Positions 22,741-31,205 of a stretch of DNA of 34,451 bases are shown one piece after another. Under the pieces are notes generated by a model. That model was given only the letters and a program-made list of their open reading frames with translations, searched no databases and was not told the DNA's origin. A program made the translations under genes and the position numbers. Within the stretch, counting starts at the first letter, position 1, and each line of letters starts with the position of its first letter. The stretch is from UBA5448 sp045536965 (GTDB lineage: Bacteria > Bacillota > Clostridia > Oscillospirales > SIG627), in the NCBI GenBank assembly GCA_045536965.1, contig JAZSON010000015.1, positions 1 to 34,451 on the forward strand, read 5' to 3'.

Positions 22741-23991
22741 ATGAATAATTTTGAGATTCGCGATCCTTCCCTTTGGGAAAGCGGTAAACAAAAAATCGAG
22801 TGGGTCAAGGCGCACATGGATGTCTTGCGCACTTTGGAAGAAGAATTCAAAAAGGATAAGCCCTTCGCGGGTTATCGCATCGCGCTTTCCATCCATTTGG
22901 AAGCCAAGACCGCTTATTTGTGTAAGGTGTTGGCATCGGGTGGCGCCGACATGTATGTTACAGGCTCTAATCCTTTGTCCACGCAGGACGATGTGGCGGC
23001 AGCGCTCGTACATGACGGTTTAAAGGTGTTTGCTTGGTATGATGCAACCCCCGAGGAATATCACCGTCATATCAGCCGTGTTATTGAGGCCGAGCCGCAT
23101 TTGATCATTGACGATGGCGGCGATTTGGTCAACTTGATCCACAATGAATATCCCCATCTTTTGAAAAATGTGATCGGCGGTTGCGAAGAAACCACCACGG
23201 GTATCATTCGCTTGATGGCGATGGACAAGGCGGGAGAACTCAAATTCCCCATGATGATGGTCAACAATGCGCAATGCAAATATCTCTTCGATAACCGTTA
23301 CGGAACAGGTCAATCGGTTTGGGACGGCATCAACCGTACCACCAACCTGATCGTGGCAGGAAAAACAGTGGTTGTTGCGGGTTATGGTTGGTGCGGCAAA
23401 GGCGTTGCCATGCGCGCCAAAGGTCTCGGCGCCAAGGTTATCGTGACCGAGATTGATCCCATCAAAGCCATCGAAGCGGTTATGGATGGATTTTCGGTTA
23501 TGCCTATGGAAGAAGCAGCGGCGCTGGGCGATTTCTTCGTAACGGTAACGGGATGTTCTTCGGTTATCGATCACCGCGCTTTTGCCAACATGAAAGATGG
23601 CGCCCTTTTGGCCAACGCAGGTCACTTCAACGTTGAGGTCGATGTTGCGTATCTGGAAGAAAACGCCGTTGAAATCTTTACCGCGCGCCGCAACATTCGC
23701 GGTTACCGTATGCCAAGCGGCAAAACTTTCTATGTGATTGCCGAAGGCAGACTTGTCAATCTTGCCGCGGGCGATGGACATCCGGCTGAAATTATGGATA
23801 TGTCCTTCTCCATTCAGGCATGCGCTGCGCGCTACTTGGTGCAAAATCAAGGGAAAACGCAGGATAAGCTGATTCCGTTGCCGCAAGAAGTTGACCGTGA
23901 GGTCGCTATGATGAAATTGAAATTCCTTGGTTGCAAGATAGATACCTTGACCGAGGAACAGGAAAAATATCTTTCTTCTTGGCAACTTTGA
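22741..23991 (+). CDS. ahcY: adenosylhomocysteinase (S-adenosylhomocysteine hydrolase)
   Basis: A 416-residue NAD-dependent cytosolic enzyme that splits S-adenosylhomocysteine into adenosine and homocysteine and so relieves product inhibition of methyltransferases. The NAD-binding loop is GYGWCGKG (214-221), inside the family signature VVVAGYGWCGKGVAMRAKGL. Substrate-site segments are LSIHLEAKTAYL, GCEETTTGIIRL and NNAQCKYLFDNRYGTGQS; the C-terminus carries LVNLAAGDGHPAEIMDMSF. The ribosome binding site is GGGGTG. It begins 21 nt after the GH3 stop, hence is co-transcribed. No SAH riboswitch is visible. Its placement between a glycosidase and a LtaS-like gene is unusual. Confidence 0.95.
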   Translation: MNNFEIRDPSLWESGKQKIEWVKAHMDVLRTLEEEFKKDKPFAGYRIALSIHLEAKTAYLCKVLASGGADMYVTGSNPLSTQDDVAAALVHDGLKVFAWYDATPEEYHRHISRVIEAEPHLIIDDGGDLVNLIHNEYPHLLKNVIGGCEETTTGIIRLMAMDKAGELKFPMMMVNNAQCKYLFDNRYGTGQSVWDGINRTTNLIVAGKTVVVAGYGWCGKGVAMRAKGLGAKVIVTEIDPIKAIEAVMDGFSVMPMEEAAALGDFFVTVTGCSSVIDHRAFANMKDGALLANAGHFNVEVDVAYLEENAVEIFTARRNIRGYRMPSGKTFYVIAEGRLVNLAAGDGHPAEIMDMSFSIQACAARYLVQNQGKTQDKLIPLPQEVDREVAMMKLKFLGCKIDTLTEEQEKYLSSWQL

Positions 23992-24023
23992 AACGCATCA
24001 TGGGGTGCAAATAAGGAGCAATC

Positions 24024-25919
24024 ATGTTAGCAAAAATCAAGGCGTTTGTGATGCGTTGGTCCGATTGGATCGCAGTAGGCGCACTTTTTGTCATTTTGCT
24101 TTCCAAACATTGGATGCTGATGTCATATCTGTATTCGCCCAACGGCTATACCTTCCATTTCCTCGCATATCTTGGGCAGTCAAAAGCAATCTATTTGATT
24201 TCTTCTTTGGCGGTCATCGTGATGATGGTATCCATAGTGCTTTTGTTCAAGGGCTGGAAACGTTGGATAGCCGCGCTTTCCATTGACATTTTTTTCACTG
24301 TTTGCGTAGCGGTTGACTTTGTGTATGCCCGCGCTTTTTACAGCTTGCCTTCGTTTGTTTTGGTGTATTTATACGCCGAAAACGAAAGCACGGTGGTGGG
24401 CGGATCGATCACCAGTCTGCTTTGGTGGACCGACCTTCTTTTTATCGTGGATTTTTTGGCATTGATCCCTGTTTGCATTCTTTCCGTCATCAAACGAAAA
24501 AAGAACACCGAGCCCGCTCCCAAATCCAAAAAGCGTTTTATACCCTTTCTTGCCGCGTTTTTATCCTGTGCTTTTATACTCGGCGTTTTCCAAGGACATG
24601 ATTTGTTTGCGGAGGATGAAGACGATTTTGTATCGGCAGACGATCTGATGGGACAAGCGGTTGCCTATACTTCCGCCGGCTTTCATCTTAAGGATTTGGT
24701 TTCGGTCACATTCGGATTGAATGAGATGGATGGTTTAAACCGCAAACAACTTTCTCAGCTGCAAGGGTATAACAGTTGGAAAAATGCCGATACGGGAGCC
24801 GAGACCGCTCCCTTTGGGCAATTTGCCGGGAAGAATGTTCTTTTCTTGCAGGTGGAATCTCTGGAGGATTTTGTCATCGGCGCCGACATCGGCGGACAGG
24901 AGATCACCCCCAACTTTAACCGCTTGCTTTCCCATTCCTACCGTTTTACCAATTTGTACGAGCAGGTTAAAGGCGGCAATTCCTCTGACTGCGACCTAAT
25001 GCTCATGACCTCCCTCTTGCCGATTGAAAACGGGCCCACGTTTGCATTGTACGGCGATGCGACCTTTAATTCTTTGCCTGATATTTTGCGAAAATACGGG
25101 GGATACGTTTCCGGATATTACAACGGCGAAAAAAATTCCATGTGGAATTACGAGCAGGTCATGTCCAAAACCATTCCCTTCGACGATTTTTGCATGGATT
25201 ACGAGCAGGACGTCGTGTATAATTACTATGTCTCAGACGAAAGTATGCTGACCCAAACGTTACCCCACCTTGTTTCCTTGGAGGCCAAGGCGGGAGAGAA
25301 CCCGTATTATGCCCATATCGTTTTATGCTCTACCCATATGCCTTTTTTTCTTCCCGAAGAGGAATGGCGGCTTGATTTGCCGGAGAATATGCAGGACAAT
25401 TATATGGGCGGATATTTGCAATGTATGGCATATACCGATTATGCTATCGGCAAATTTTTAGAGCAGGCAAAAGAAGCGGGGCTTTTGGAGGATACCGTCG
25501 TCGTTATTACGGGAGACCATGGCGGTGTGCACAAGTATTATCCGCAATGGGCAGACGGGTACAGTGAAGAATACACTTGGATGGGAAGCAGCGAAGATTA
25601 CAAAATACCCCTTCTGATCTATTCACCCGATATAACGGGAAAGAGTATTGACCTTTATTGCGGACACGTCGATGTGATGCCATCGCTTCTACATCTTTTG
25701 GGTGTTGATCCCGCCGTCTATCAGGATACTGCCATGGGAAGAAATCTCTTTTCTACTGCGCGTAATTTTGTGGTCCAACCAAACGGGAGGATTCGCGGTG
25801 AATATTCCGAAGAGGATAAAACCCATATCGAAAAGATGTATGTATATTCCGATTGGCTGATCCGAGGCGTCTATGCGATGGGAGAAAGCAAACCGAGGAG
25901 GACAAGCAATGAAAAATGA
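24024..25919 (+). CDS. LtaS-like membrane sulfatase-fold phosphotransferase
   Basis: A 631-residue protein with about five N-terminal membrane helices (within residues 1-195) and an extracellular alkaline-phosphatase/sulfatase-fold domain. LtaS-type active-site residues are present: E278 (LQVESLE), W in SMWNYEQ, H438 (CSTHMPF) and D498-H499 (ITGDHGG). At the catalytic nucleophile, where LtaS has Thr in GKTSDSE, this protein has GGNSSDCD, so Ser (S320) is aligned. It may transfer phosphoglycerol or phosphoethanolamine onto a lipid- or glycan-linked acceptor; the exact reaction is not decided by sequence. AAGGAG precedes the ATG. Its stop overlaps the next gene by 11 nt, which suggests translational coupling. 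Confidence 0.85.
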   Translation: MLAKIKAFVMRWSDWIAVGALFVILLSKHWMLMSYLYSPNGYTFHFLAYLGQSKAIYLISSLAVIVMMVSIVLLFKGWKRWIAALSIDIFFTVCVAVDFVYARAFYSLPSFVLVYLYAENESTVVGGSITSLLWWTDLLFIVDFLALIPVCILSVIKRKKNTEPAPKSKKRFIPFLAAFLSCAFILGVFQGHDLFAEDEDDFVSADDLMGQAVAYTSAGFHLKDLVSVTFGLNEMDGLNRKQLSQLQGYNSWKNADTGAETAPFGQFAGKNVLFLQVESLEDFVIGADIGGQEITPNFNRLLSHSYRFTNLYEQVKGGNSSDCDLMLMTSLLPIENGPTFALYGDATFNSLPDILRKYGGYVSGYYNGEKNSMWNYEQVMSKTIPFDDFCMDYEQDVVYNYYVSDESMLTQTLPHLVSLEAKAGENPYYAHIVLCSTHMPFFLPEEEWRLDLPENMQDNYMGGYLQCMAYTDYAIGKFLEQAKEAGLLEDTVVVITGDHGGVHKYYPQWADGYSEEYTWMGSSEDYKIPLLIYSPDITGKSIDLYCGHVDVMPSLLHLLGVDPAVYQDTAMGRNLFSTARNFVVQPNGRIRGEYSEEDKTHIEKMYVYSDWLIRGVYAMGESKPRRTSNEK

Positions 25920-27123
25920 TTTTCTTGCCCGTGGACAGGCACATTTGCTTTACGGGTATGACGAATTGAATATGACCGAACAGGCAAACTTCAAGGAAAG
26001 TGTTGAGAAAATCGATTGGAGCTTGCTTGAACGAATTTCCTCACCGACTTCTTCGTCGGATGATAAGAAAAATATTGAACCCATGGATTGCTTGACACTG
26101 GAGCAAATCAAAAAAGGTGAAGCCGCCTATTTAAAGGCAGGACTTGATCTTTTAAGAAAAGGCGAGGTAGGAGCCCTGATGCTCGCGGGAGGGGCAGGCA
26201 CTCGTCTGCATGCCAACCAACCCAAAGGTATGTTCAACATCGGCTTAACCCGAGAAATCAGTATTTTTTCGCTTCACATGAAGCATCTTCGTGAAGTGTC
26301 CGAGCGTGTGGGACGCCCCATCCCTCTTTTTGTTATGACCAGCGAATCCAACCACAAAACCATCACCGACTACTTTGAAAAAGAAGACTGGTTCGGTTAT
26401 CCCCGAACCGAAATATTCTTTTTCATGCAGGAGACCAATCCGTGCATCTCGTTTGACGGAAAAGTGCTTTTGGAGGACAAAGGGAAAATTGCCGTCTCGC
26501 CCAACGGAAACGGCGGTTGGTTTGGCTCCATGCTGCGCGTCGGCTTGGATGAGGTTCTTTCCCAAAAGGGCATTCGTTGGCTGAATGTGTTTGCCGTTGA
26601 CAATGTACTGCAAAAAATTGCCGACCCGCTCTTTGTTGGCGCCACTGCCGTCACGGGATGTGAAGTCGGCGGCAAGGTGGTCAAAAAAGCATATCCGACC
26701 GAAAAAGCAGGCCTTGTCTGTAAGATGAACGGGAAACCGGGCATCATTGAATATTACGAATTGGATGAACATTTGGCCAATCTTCGCAATGATCGGGGCG
26801 AATTGGTATACCGATTCGGTGTCATTCTCAACTATCTCTTTTCGGTGGATATGCTCAAACGATCGGATATTTCTTCTTTGCCTTTGCATGTGGTCAAAAA
26901 GGCGGTGCCTTATTTGAACGAAAAGGGCGAAAAGATTTCTCCGAAAGAGCCCAATGCTTACAAATTTGAAACGCTTGCGCTGGATTTAATTTCTCTTTCC
27001 GATTCATTTTTACCCTTTGAGGTCGAACGGAGCAAAGAGTTTGCGCCCATTAAAAACGAAAGCGGTGTCGATTCTCCCGAAAGTGCCCGCGCCCTATTGA
27101 TCGAAAATGGATTTGAATTATAA
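25909..27123 (+). CDS. UDPGP-family (AGX/UAP1-like) UDP-sugar pyrophosphorylase
   Basis: A 404-residue cytosolic nucleotidyltransferase resembling eukaryotic-type UDP-N-acetylhexosamine or UDP-glucose pyrophosphorylase. The uridine-binding motif is LAGGAGTRLHANQPKGMFN (residues 92-110, with K106 matching the PKG lysine). Further family blocks are LFVMTSESNH, SPNGNGGWF, VFAVDNVL and the C-terminal FEVERSKEFAPIKN. It should form UDP-GlcNAc or a related UDP-sugar from UTP and a sugar 1-phosphate. AGGAGG lies 8 nt before the ATG at 25909. The start overlaps the LtaS-like gene, which suggests it supplies a UDP-sugar for an envelope polymer. Confidence 0.85.
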   Translation: MKNDFLARGQAHLLYGYDELNMTEQANFKESVEKIDWSLLERISSPTSSSDDKKNIEPMDCLTLEQIKKGEAAYLKAGLDLLRKGEVGALMLAGGAGTRLHANQPKGMFNIGLTREISIFSLHMKHLREVSERVGRPIPLFVMTSESNHKTITDYFEKEDWFGYPRTEIFFFMQETNPCISFDGKVLLEDKGKIAVSPNGNGGWFGSMLRVGLDEVLSQKGIRWLNVFAVDNVLQKIADPLFVGATAVTGCEVGGKVVKKAYPTEKAGLVCKMNGKPGIIEYYELDEHLANLRNDRGELVYRFGVILNYLFSVDMLKRSDISSLPLHVVKKAVPYLNEKGEKISPKEPNAYKFETLALDLISLSDSFLPFEVERSKEFAPIKNESGVDSPESARALLIENGFEL

Positions 27124-27130
27124 AGTATAG

Positions 27131-27168
27131 AAAAGGCGACGCAGTCATCTCGACTGTGTCGCCTTTTT
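27131..27168. terminator. bidirectional terminator between the NagZ operon and the deacetylase pair
   Basis: A 15-bp stem (27131-27145 with 27153-27167, one G-T wobble) begins with AAAA and ends with TTTTT. The last codons of the minus-strand deacetylase gene lie inside the hairpin. Confidence 0.8.
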
Positions 27169-27843
27169 GGTGGTGAGCAATTCCGACACCGTTACAAAAG
27201 TATATCCTTCTTCCAGCATAGCAGGAATCAGTTGGCGCAACACCTCGGGTGTGGGACTGTTTGAGCGGTTAAAATCGTGAAACAGAATGATGTCGCCTGC
27301 CTGTAAATGCCCCTCCAGCCCTTTCAAAACACTCTGTACGGACGGCACTTGCCAATCGCGGGTATCACGATTCCATAACACGCATAGATTTCCCGTGCTT
27401 TCAATGATCGATAGGGTGTGATCGTTGTATCCGCCGCCCGGTGGGCGCATGAGCGTCGGTGTAACACCGCAGGCATTTTTGATGGCTTCATTCGTTTTAT
27501 AAATATCATCAAGCAGCGCATCGTCGCTCATACGGTTGATATATTTGTGCGAATAGGTGTGTCCGCCGATCTCGTGTCCCTCCCGTGCGGTGCGTTTGAG
27601 AATATCCGGGTATTCCTTTGCATTTTGTCCTACCACAAAAAAGGTGGCTTTTTGTCCGTACTCCTTCAGGATATCCAAAATTTCTTCGGTATAGGTGGGA
27701 TGCGGACCGTCGTCAAAGGTTAGCGCAATCAGCTTTTCGTCGCAGTCAATATGCTTGATGGCATGGTCGGTGCTCGCCTTGACCGAGAGGGGCAGGGAAG
27801 TGAAGAAAGTAAAGGTTAAAATCCATACAAAAAGACGTTTCAT
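27145..27843 (-). CDS. secreted polysaccharide deacetylase (NodB domain)
   Basis: A 232-residue protein with an N-terminal signal peptide (KR then a hydrophobic stretch to about residue 22, VKAST). The NodB domain is complete: TFDDGPHPTYT with D44/D45, the metal site H95/H99 in GGHTYSHKY, RPPGGGYND, DTRDW and ILFHDF. It is expected to deacetylate GlcNAc or MurNAc in peptidoglycan or a related polymer outside the membrane. It overlaps the upstream pdaA gene by 4 nt (ATGA), so the two are translationally coupled. Its 3' end is part of the terminator stem. Confidence 0.9.
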   Translation of the reverse strand: MKRLFVWILTFTFFTSLPLSVKASTDHAIKHIDCDEKLIALTFDDGPHPTYTEEILDILKEYGQKATFFVVGQNAKEYPDILKRTAREGHEIGGHTYSHKYINRMSDDALLDDIYKTNEAIKNACGVTPTLMRPPGGGYNDHTLSIIESTGNLCVLWNRDTRDWQVPSVQSVLKGLEGHLQAGDIILFHDFNRSNSPTPEVLRQLIPAMLEEGYTFVTVSELLTTKKATQSR

Positions 27844-28598
27844 GCGACCTTTAATTCCTCGATGTTACCAAAACGGTATCCGTCGGCTTTGAGGGATTTT
27901 ATAAAATCCTCCAGTATTTCGGCGTTGGTTTTGGAGGTAGGGTGGAGCAAAATGACTGCGCCGTTGTGGATGCGGCCATTCAGCTTTGCCAAAGCAACCT
28001 TTGGATCTGGCTGATGGCTGTTATCCCAATCGGCATAGGCAACACTCCAAAACATCGTCGTATAGCCGCCGTTTTTAGCAAATTCCAAATTTTCTTTTGT
28101 GAATTGTCCCGCGGGCGGACGGTAAAATTTGGCGAGTGTCATTCCCGTGGATTCGGTGTAGGCCTTTTCCAGCTTTGCAAGTTCTTCCAAAAATTCGCTT
28201 TCATCGGTAAACTCTGCCATGTTTTTGTGAGAATAGGTGTGATTGCAGATGATATGGCCGTCGTTGACCAATTCCTTTAAAAGTGCGGATTCTGTTTTGG
28301 CAACGTGACCGAGAATGAAGAATGCGGCGGGCACGTTTTCATTTTTTAAAATATCCTTGATTTGCAAAACGTTTTCATTGACATACCCCATATCAAAGGT
28401 AAGATACACCACTTTTTCATCAGGTCCAAGATAACAGCCGCCAAGGGATTTGAGGGTGTTGTCGTCCATCGCGCCCGAGGGCCTTTTTTTATCGGATGTC
28501 GGTGCAAAGAACCAATTTTCGCTTTTTGCCTCGGCCAAAACGGGGCAAATGAAAGCAAAAATCAGCAAAAACAGTAAAATAAATCTAAATTGTTTCAT
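27840..28598 (-). CDS. pdaA: PdaA-type delta-lactam-biosynthetic de-N-acetylase
   Basis: A 252-residue secreted protein with a signal peptide (FILLFLLIFAFICPVLAEA). It follows Bacillus PdaA along its length: ENWFFAPTSDKKRPSG at the N-terminus, YLTFDMGYVNENV, NHTYSHKN (H120, H124), YRPPAGQFTKENLE, FWSVAYADWD and LLHPTSKTNAE. The second acidic residue of the NodB motif is replaced (TFDMGY, M70); PdaA itself has Asn there. PdaA deacetylates MurNAc during formation of muramic delta-lactam in the spore cortex, so this gene hints at sporulation ability. AAGGAG precedes the ATG. It is the first gene of a two-gene operon. Confidence 0.88.
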   Translation of the reverse strand: MKQFRFILLFLLIFAFICPVLAEAKSENWFFAPTSDKKRPSGAMDDNTLKSLGGCYLGPDEKVVYLTFDMGYVNENVLQIKDILKNENVPAAFFILGHVAKTESALLKELVNDGHIICNHTYSHKNMAEFTDESEFLEELAKLEKAYTESTGMTLAKFYRPPAGQFTKENLEFAKNGGYTTMFWSVAYADWDNSHQPDPKVALAKLNGRIHNGAVILLHPTSKTNAEILEDFIKSLKADGYRFGNIEELKVA

Positions 28599-28672
28599 AG
28601 TTTTTCTCCTTAAAAAGGACGATTGTCCGTCTTTAGTATGGTACGAAAAAAATGAAAAAACCGTGGCACTTA

Positions 28673-28701
28673 TTTACTTTTAAAGTAAAATGTGGTATAC
28701 T
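28673..28701 (+). promoter_or_regulatory. promoter of the M20 amidohydrolase gene with palindromic spacer
   Basis: TTTACT at 28673-28678, a 17-nt spacer, and TATACT at 28696-28701. The sequence TACTTT-T-AAAGTA (28675-28687) is a small inverted repeat overlapping the -35 box and spacer, a plausible operator site. Confidence 0.6.
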
Positions 28702-28740
28702 GCCGACAGAAAATGAATAATTGAAACGAGGCGAAGTGTC

Positions 28741-30054
28741 ATGACACACAGCGAAATGGAACAAAGAATTTTGCGTTGCGCGGAGGATGTTTTTGCGGAT
28801 TGCCAAAAAATCGCCGCCGATTTGATGAAGATACCCGAAGCCGGTTTTTTTGAAGAAAAAACCGGTGCTTATGTTCGTAAAGTGATGGAGAGTGAAGGAC
28901 TGTCTGTGAAAAAAGTGGCGCACAGCGGTTTGCAGGCGACCATGGGCAGCGGCAAGTATCACGTTTGTATCATGGGCGAATTGGATGCCATTTTGAATTT
29001 TGACCACCCCGATGCCGATCCCGTAACAGGGATGTCGCACGCCTGCGGTCACAACGGACAGATGACCATTATGCTGGGTGTTTTAAAAACGCTTGCCCGC
29101 GCGGGTATTTTGGATGCGCTTGACGGCCGTATTTCCTTCATCGGTGTCCCCGCCGAAGAATGTATCCAGACCGAGCGTCGCAAGCAACTGATCCAAGAAG
29201 GCAAAATCAAATATATGTCGGGCAAACAGCAGCTTGTGTACGAGGGTGTCATGGAGGATATCGATTGCTGTATGATGACCCATGCTCTGGGAAATACCCT
29301 TGAGCCCGTTTGCGATGTCGGTGGAAGCTGTATGGGCTTTTTCACCACACAGATCACTTTTCTGGGTCGTGCTTCCCACGCGGGCGCCGCTCCTTTTGAT
29401 GGTATCAACGCTTTGGATACGGCGGTTCTGGCCATGATGAATATACATGCCAACCGCTCCACCTTCCGCGATGAAGACCGTGTTCGCATCCATCCCATCA
29501 TCACCAAAGGGGGAGATGTGGTGAATGTGGTTCCCGCCGAGGTGCAGATGGAATCGCAGGTGAGAGCCATGACGGTAGATGCTATGAACAATGCGCTTGA
29601 AGTGGTTTTGCGTTCTGTGCATGGAGCTTGCATGGCAACAGGTGCAAGCGCTAAGGTTGAGATCATTCCGGGATACCTGCCCATGAAGCAGGATAAAAAC
29701 CTTTCCTCTCTCTTTATGGATTGTGCCGTTGAAAGCGGTATGCAGCGCGAAAACCTTCGCACCGATCGCGATATGCTCGGTTCGACCGATTTTGGGGATC
29801 TGACCCAGCTTCTTCCCACCATTCAACCCCTCATCGGCGGCGTCAGCGGCAATTTGCACAGCAAGGAATTTTGTCTTTCGGATGAAAAAACCTCCCTCTT
29901 GACGCCCATCAAGATTTTTTCATTGATGATAGCCCGTCTTTTGCGGGATGGCGGTAAAGGCATGGAAGCGGTCAAAAAAGCCTATAAGCCCTCATTTACC
30001 CGCGAAGAATACCTTGCGTTTTTGGACGATACCGCGGGAATTCGGAACTTTTAG
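28741..30054 (+). CDS. M20-family amidohydrolase (AbgB/HipO-like)
   Basis: A 437-residue cytosolic metalloenzyme. Metal-site motifs: GELDAI (D82), MSHACGHNGQ (H100, H104), GVPAEE (E139, E140) and a downstream LHSKEF histidine. The dimerisation/lid domain starts near FLGRASHAGAAPFDG. It is closest in style to aminobenzoyl-glutamate hydrolase or N-acyl-amino-acid amidohydrolases; the substrate is unknown. The ribosome binding site is CGAGGCG. It is divergent from pdaA and transcribed alone or together with the MecA-like gene 94 nt downstream, which has its own promoter. Confidence 0.88.
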   Translation: MTHSEMEQRILRCAEDVFADCQKIAADLMKIPEAGFFEEKTGAYVRKVMESEGLSVKKVAHSGLQATMGSGKYHVCIMGELDAILNFDHPDADPVTGMSHACGHNGQMTIMLGVLKTLARAGILDALDGRISFIGVPAEECIQTERRKQLIQEGKIKYMSGKQQLVYEGVMEDIDCCMMTHALGNTLEPVCDVGGSCMGFFTTQITFLGRASHAGAAPFDGINALDTAVLAMMNIHANRSTFRDEDRVRIHPIITKGGDVVNVVPAEVQMESQVRAMTVDAMNNALEVVLRSVHGACMATGASAKVEIIPGYLPMKQDKNLSSLFMDCAVESGMQRENLRTDRDMLGSTDFGDLTQLLPTIQPLIGGVSGNLHSKEFCLSDEKTSLLTPIKIFSLMIARLLRDGGKGMEAVKKAYKPSFTREEYLAFLDDTAGIRNF

Positions 30055-30088
30055 GGAGTTTTTTCCCCTTTTTCCATACATTTTAGGG

Positions 30089-30116
30089 TTACTTTTTGCT
30101 CGTTTGTGAATATAAT
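30089..30116 (+). promoter_or_regulatory. promoter of the mecA-like/UDG unit
   Basis: TTACTT at 30089-30094, a 16-nt spacer, and a perfect TATAAT at 30111-30116. AAAAGGAG follows before the ATG at 30149. Confidence 0.55.
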
Positions 30117-30148
30117 TGAATTACGAATGAGAAAAGGAGTGCCGCTGT

Positions 30149-30613
30149 ATGGAGATTGAACGGCTCGGTCGCGATGAAATGAAGGTTGTGCTGACCGAGG
30201 ACGACCTTTGTCAAATGCAACTGACCTACGATAGCTTTGACTACGAAAATCCCGTGGCCAAACGCGCCATTCGGGACATTTTAAACCGCGCTCATGACGA
30301 GATCGGCTTTGTGTCGTCGGGCGGTCGGCTCACCCTCGCGCTTTATCCGAAACTGGGGGGCGGCTGTGAACTCTATGCCACCCGACTTTCTACCGTTGAA
30401 TATTTTTGTATCTTTTTTTCTTTGGATACATTTCTATCTGCCAAAGAAGCCTTTGCAAAAAAAGAACTCGATGTGACGTGGTATACCGATGGTGAAAAAT
30501 ATTACGGAGGCGTATTTACTCGCTCTGCTCTGTTATTTGCCGCGGAATTCGGCGGCAAAGAAATACGTCTTACCGACGGCTTCTTGCGGGAACACACCAG
30601 AAAAATTACATAA
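30149..30613 (+). CDS. mecA: MecA-like ClpC adaptor protein, short form
   Basis: A 154-residue cytosolic protein. The N-terminus MEIERLGRDEMKVVLTEDDL is typical of MecA, the adaptor that delivers substrates such as ComK to ClpCP. VAKRAIRDILNRAHDEIGF matches the conserved helix. The C-terminal part (TVEYFCIFFSLDTFLSAKEAF, then YYGGVFT) resembles the ClpC-binding domain. It is shorter than Bacillus MecA (218), lacking most of the acidic linker, as is common in clostridia. No clpC gene is nearby. AAAAGGAG precedes the ATG. Confidence 0.72.
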   Translation: MEIERLGRDEMKVVLTEDDLCQMQLTYDSFDYENPVAKRAIRDILNRAHDEIGFVSSGGRLTLALYPKLGGGCELYATRLSTVEYFCIFFSLDTFLSAKEAFAKKELDVTWYTDGEKYYGGVFTRSALLFAAEFGGKEIRLTDGFLREHTRKIT

Positions 30614-30627
30614 AAACGGTTAAGATT

Positions 30628-31191
30628 ATGGACAAAAAAGAAAAAATGAAATTTCTTTACCAAAGCTGCATCACCTGTCAAAAGTGCGCTTTGGGAAAAA
30701 CGCGCAAAAACCTTGTCTTTGGGCGGGGCAACCCCGAAGCGCATCTTATGTTCATCGGGGAAGCGCCGGGAGAGCAGGAAGATATACAAGGTCTACCCTT
30801 TGTCGGTGCGGCGGGTAAACTGCTCGGTCACTATTTGACCTATGTTGGCATTGAAGAAGAGGACTATTATATCGCCAATATTTTAAAATGCCGTCCGCCC
30901 CAAAACCGCGACCCCAAACCCGAAGAGGAGGATGCCTGCATCGGTCATTTGCGAGCCCAAACGGCCATTATCCGTCCGCGTCTCATTGTTTGCCTTGGGC
31001 GAATTGCCGCGCAAAAAATTATCAAACCCGATTTTCGTATCACCAAGGAGCACGGTGTTTGGTTTGAAAAGGCAGGCGTTTCCATCTGTGCCGTTTACCA
31101 TCCTGCCGCTCTTTTGCGCGATACGGAAAAGAAAGAAGATATGCTAACGGATATGCTTGCCGTGGCGAAAAAACTGTCTGAAGTAAAATAA
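30628..31191 (+). CDS. family 4 uracil-DNA glycosylase (Fe-S type)
   Basis: A 187-residue DNA repair enzyme that excises uracil. The four cysteines that hold the [4Fe-4S] cluster are C14, C17, C88 and C104. The active-site loop is GEAPGEQED (44-52), followed by FVGAAGKLL, NILKCRPPQNRDP and the C-terminal VYHPAALLR. Length is normal for family 4. The ribosome binding site is weak; the ATG is 14 nt after the mecA-like stop, so translation may be coupled. Confidence 0.9.
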   Translation: MDKKEKMKFLYQSCITCQKCALGKTRKNLVFGRGNPEAHLMFIGEAPGEQEDIQGLPFVGAAGKLLGHYLTYVGIEEEDYYIANILKCRPPQNRDPKPEEEDACIGHLRAQTAIIRPRLIVCLGRIAAQKIIKPDFRITKEHGVWFEKAGVSICAVYHPAALLRDTEKKEDMLTDMLAVAKKLSEVK

Positions 31192-31205
31192 AAGGGGAGA
31201 GTATG

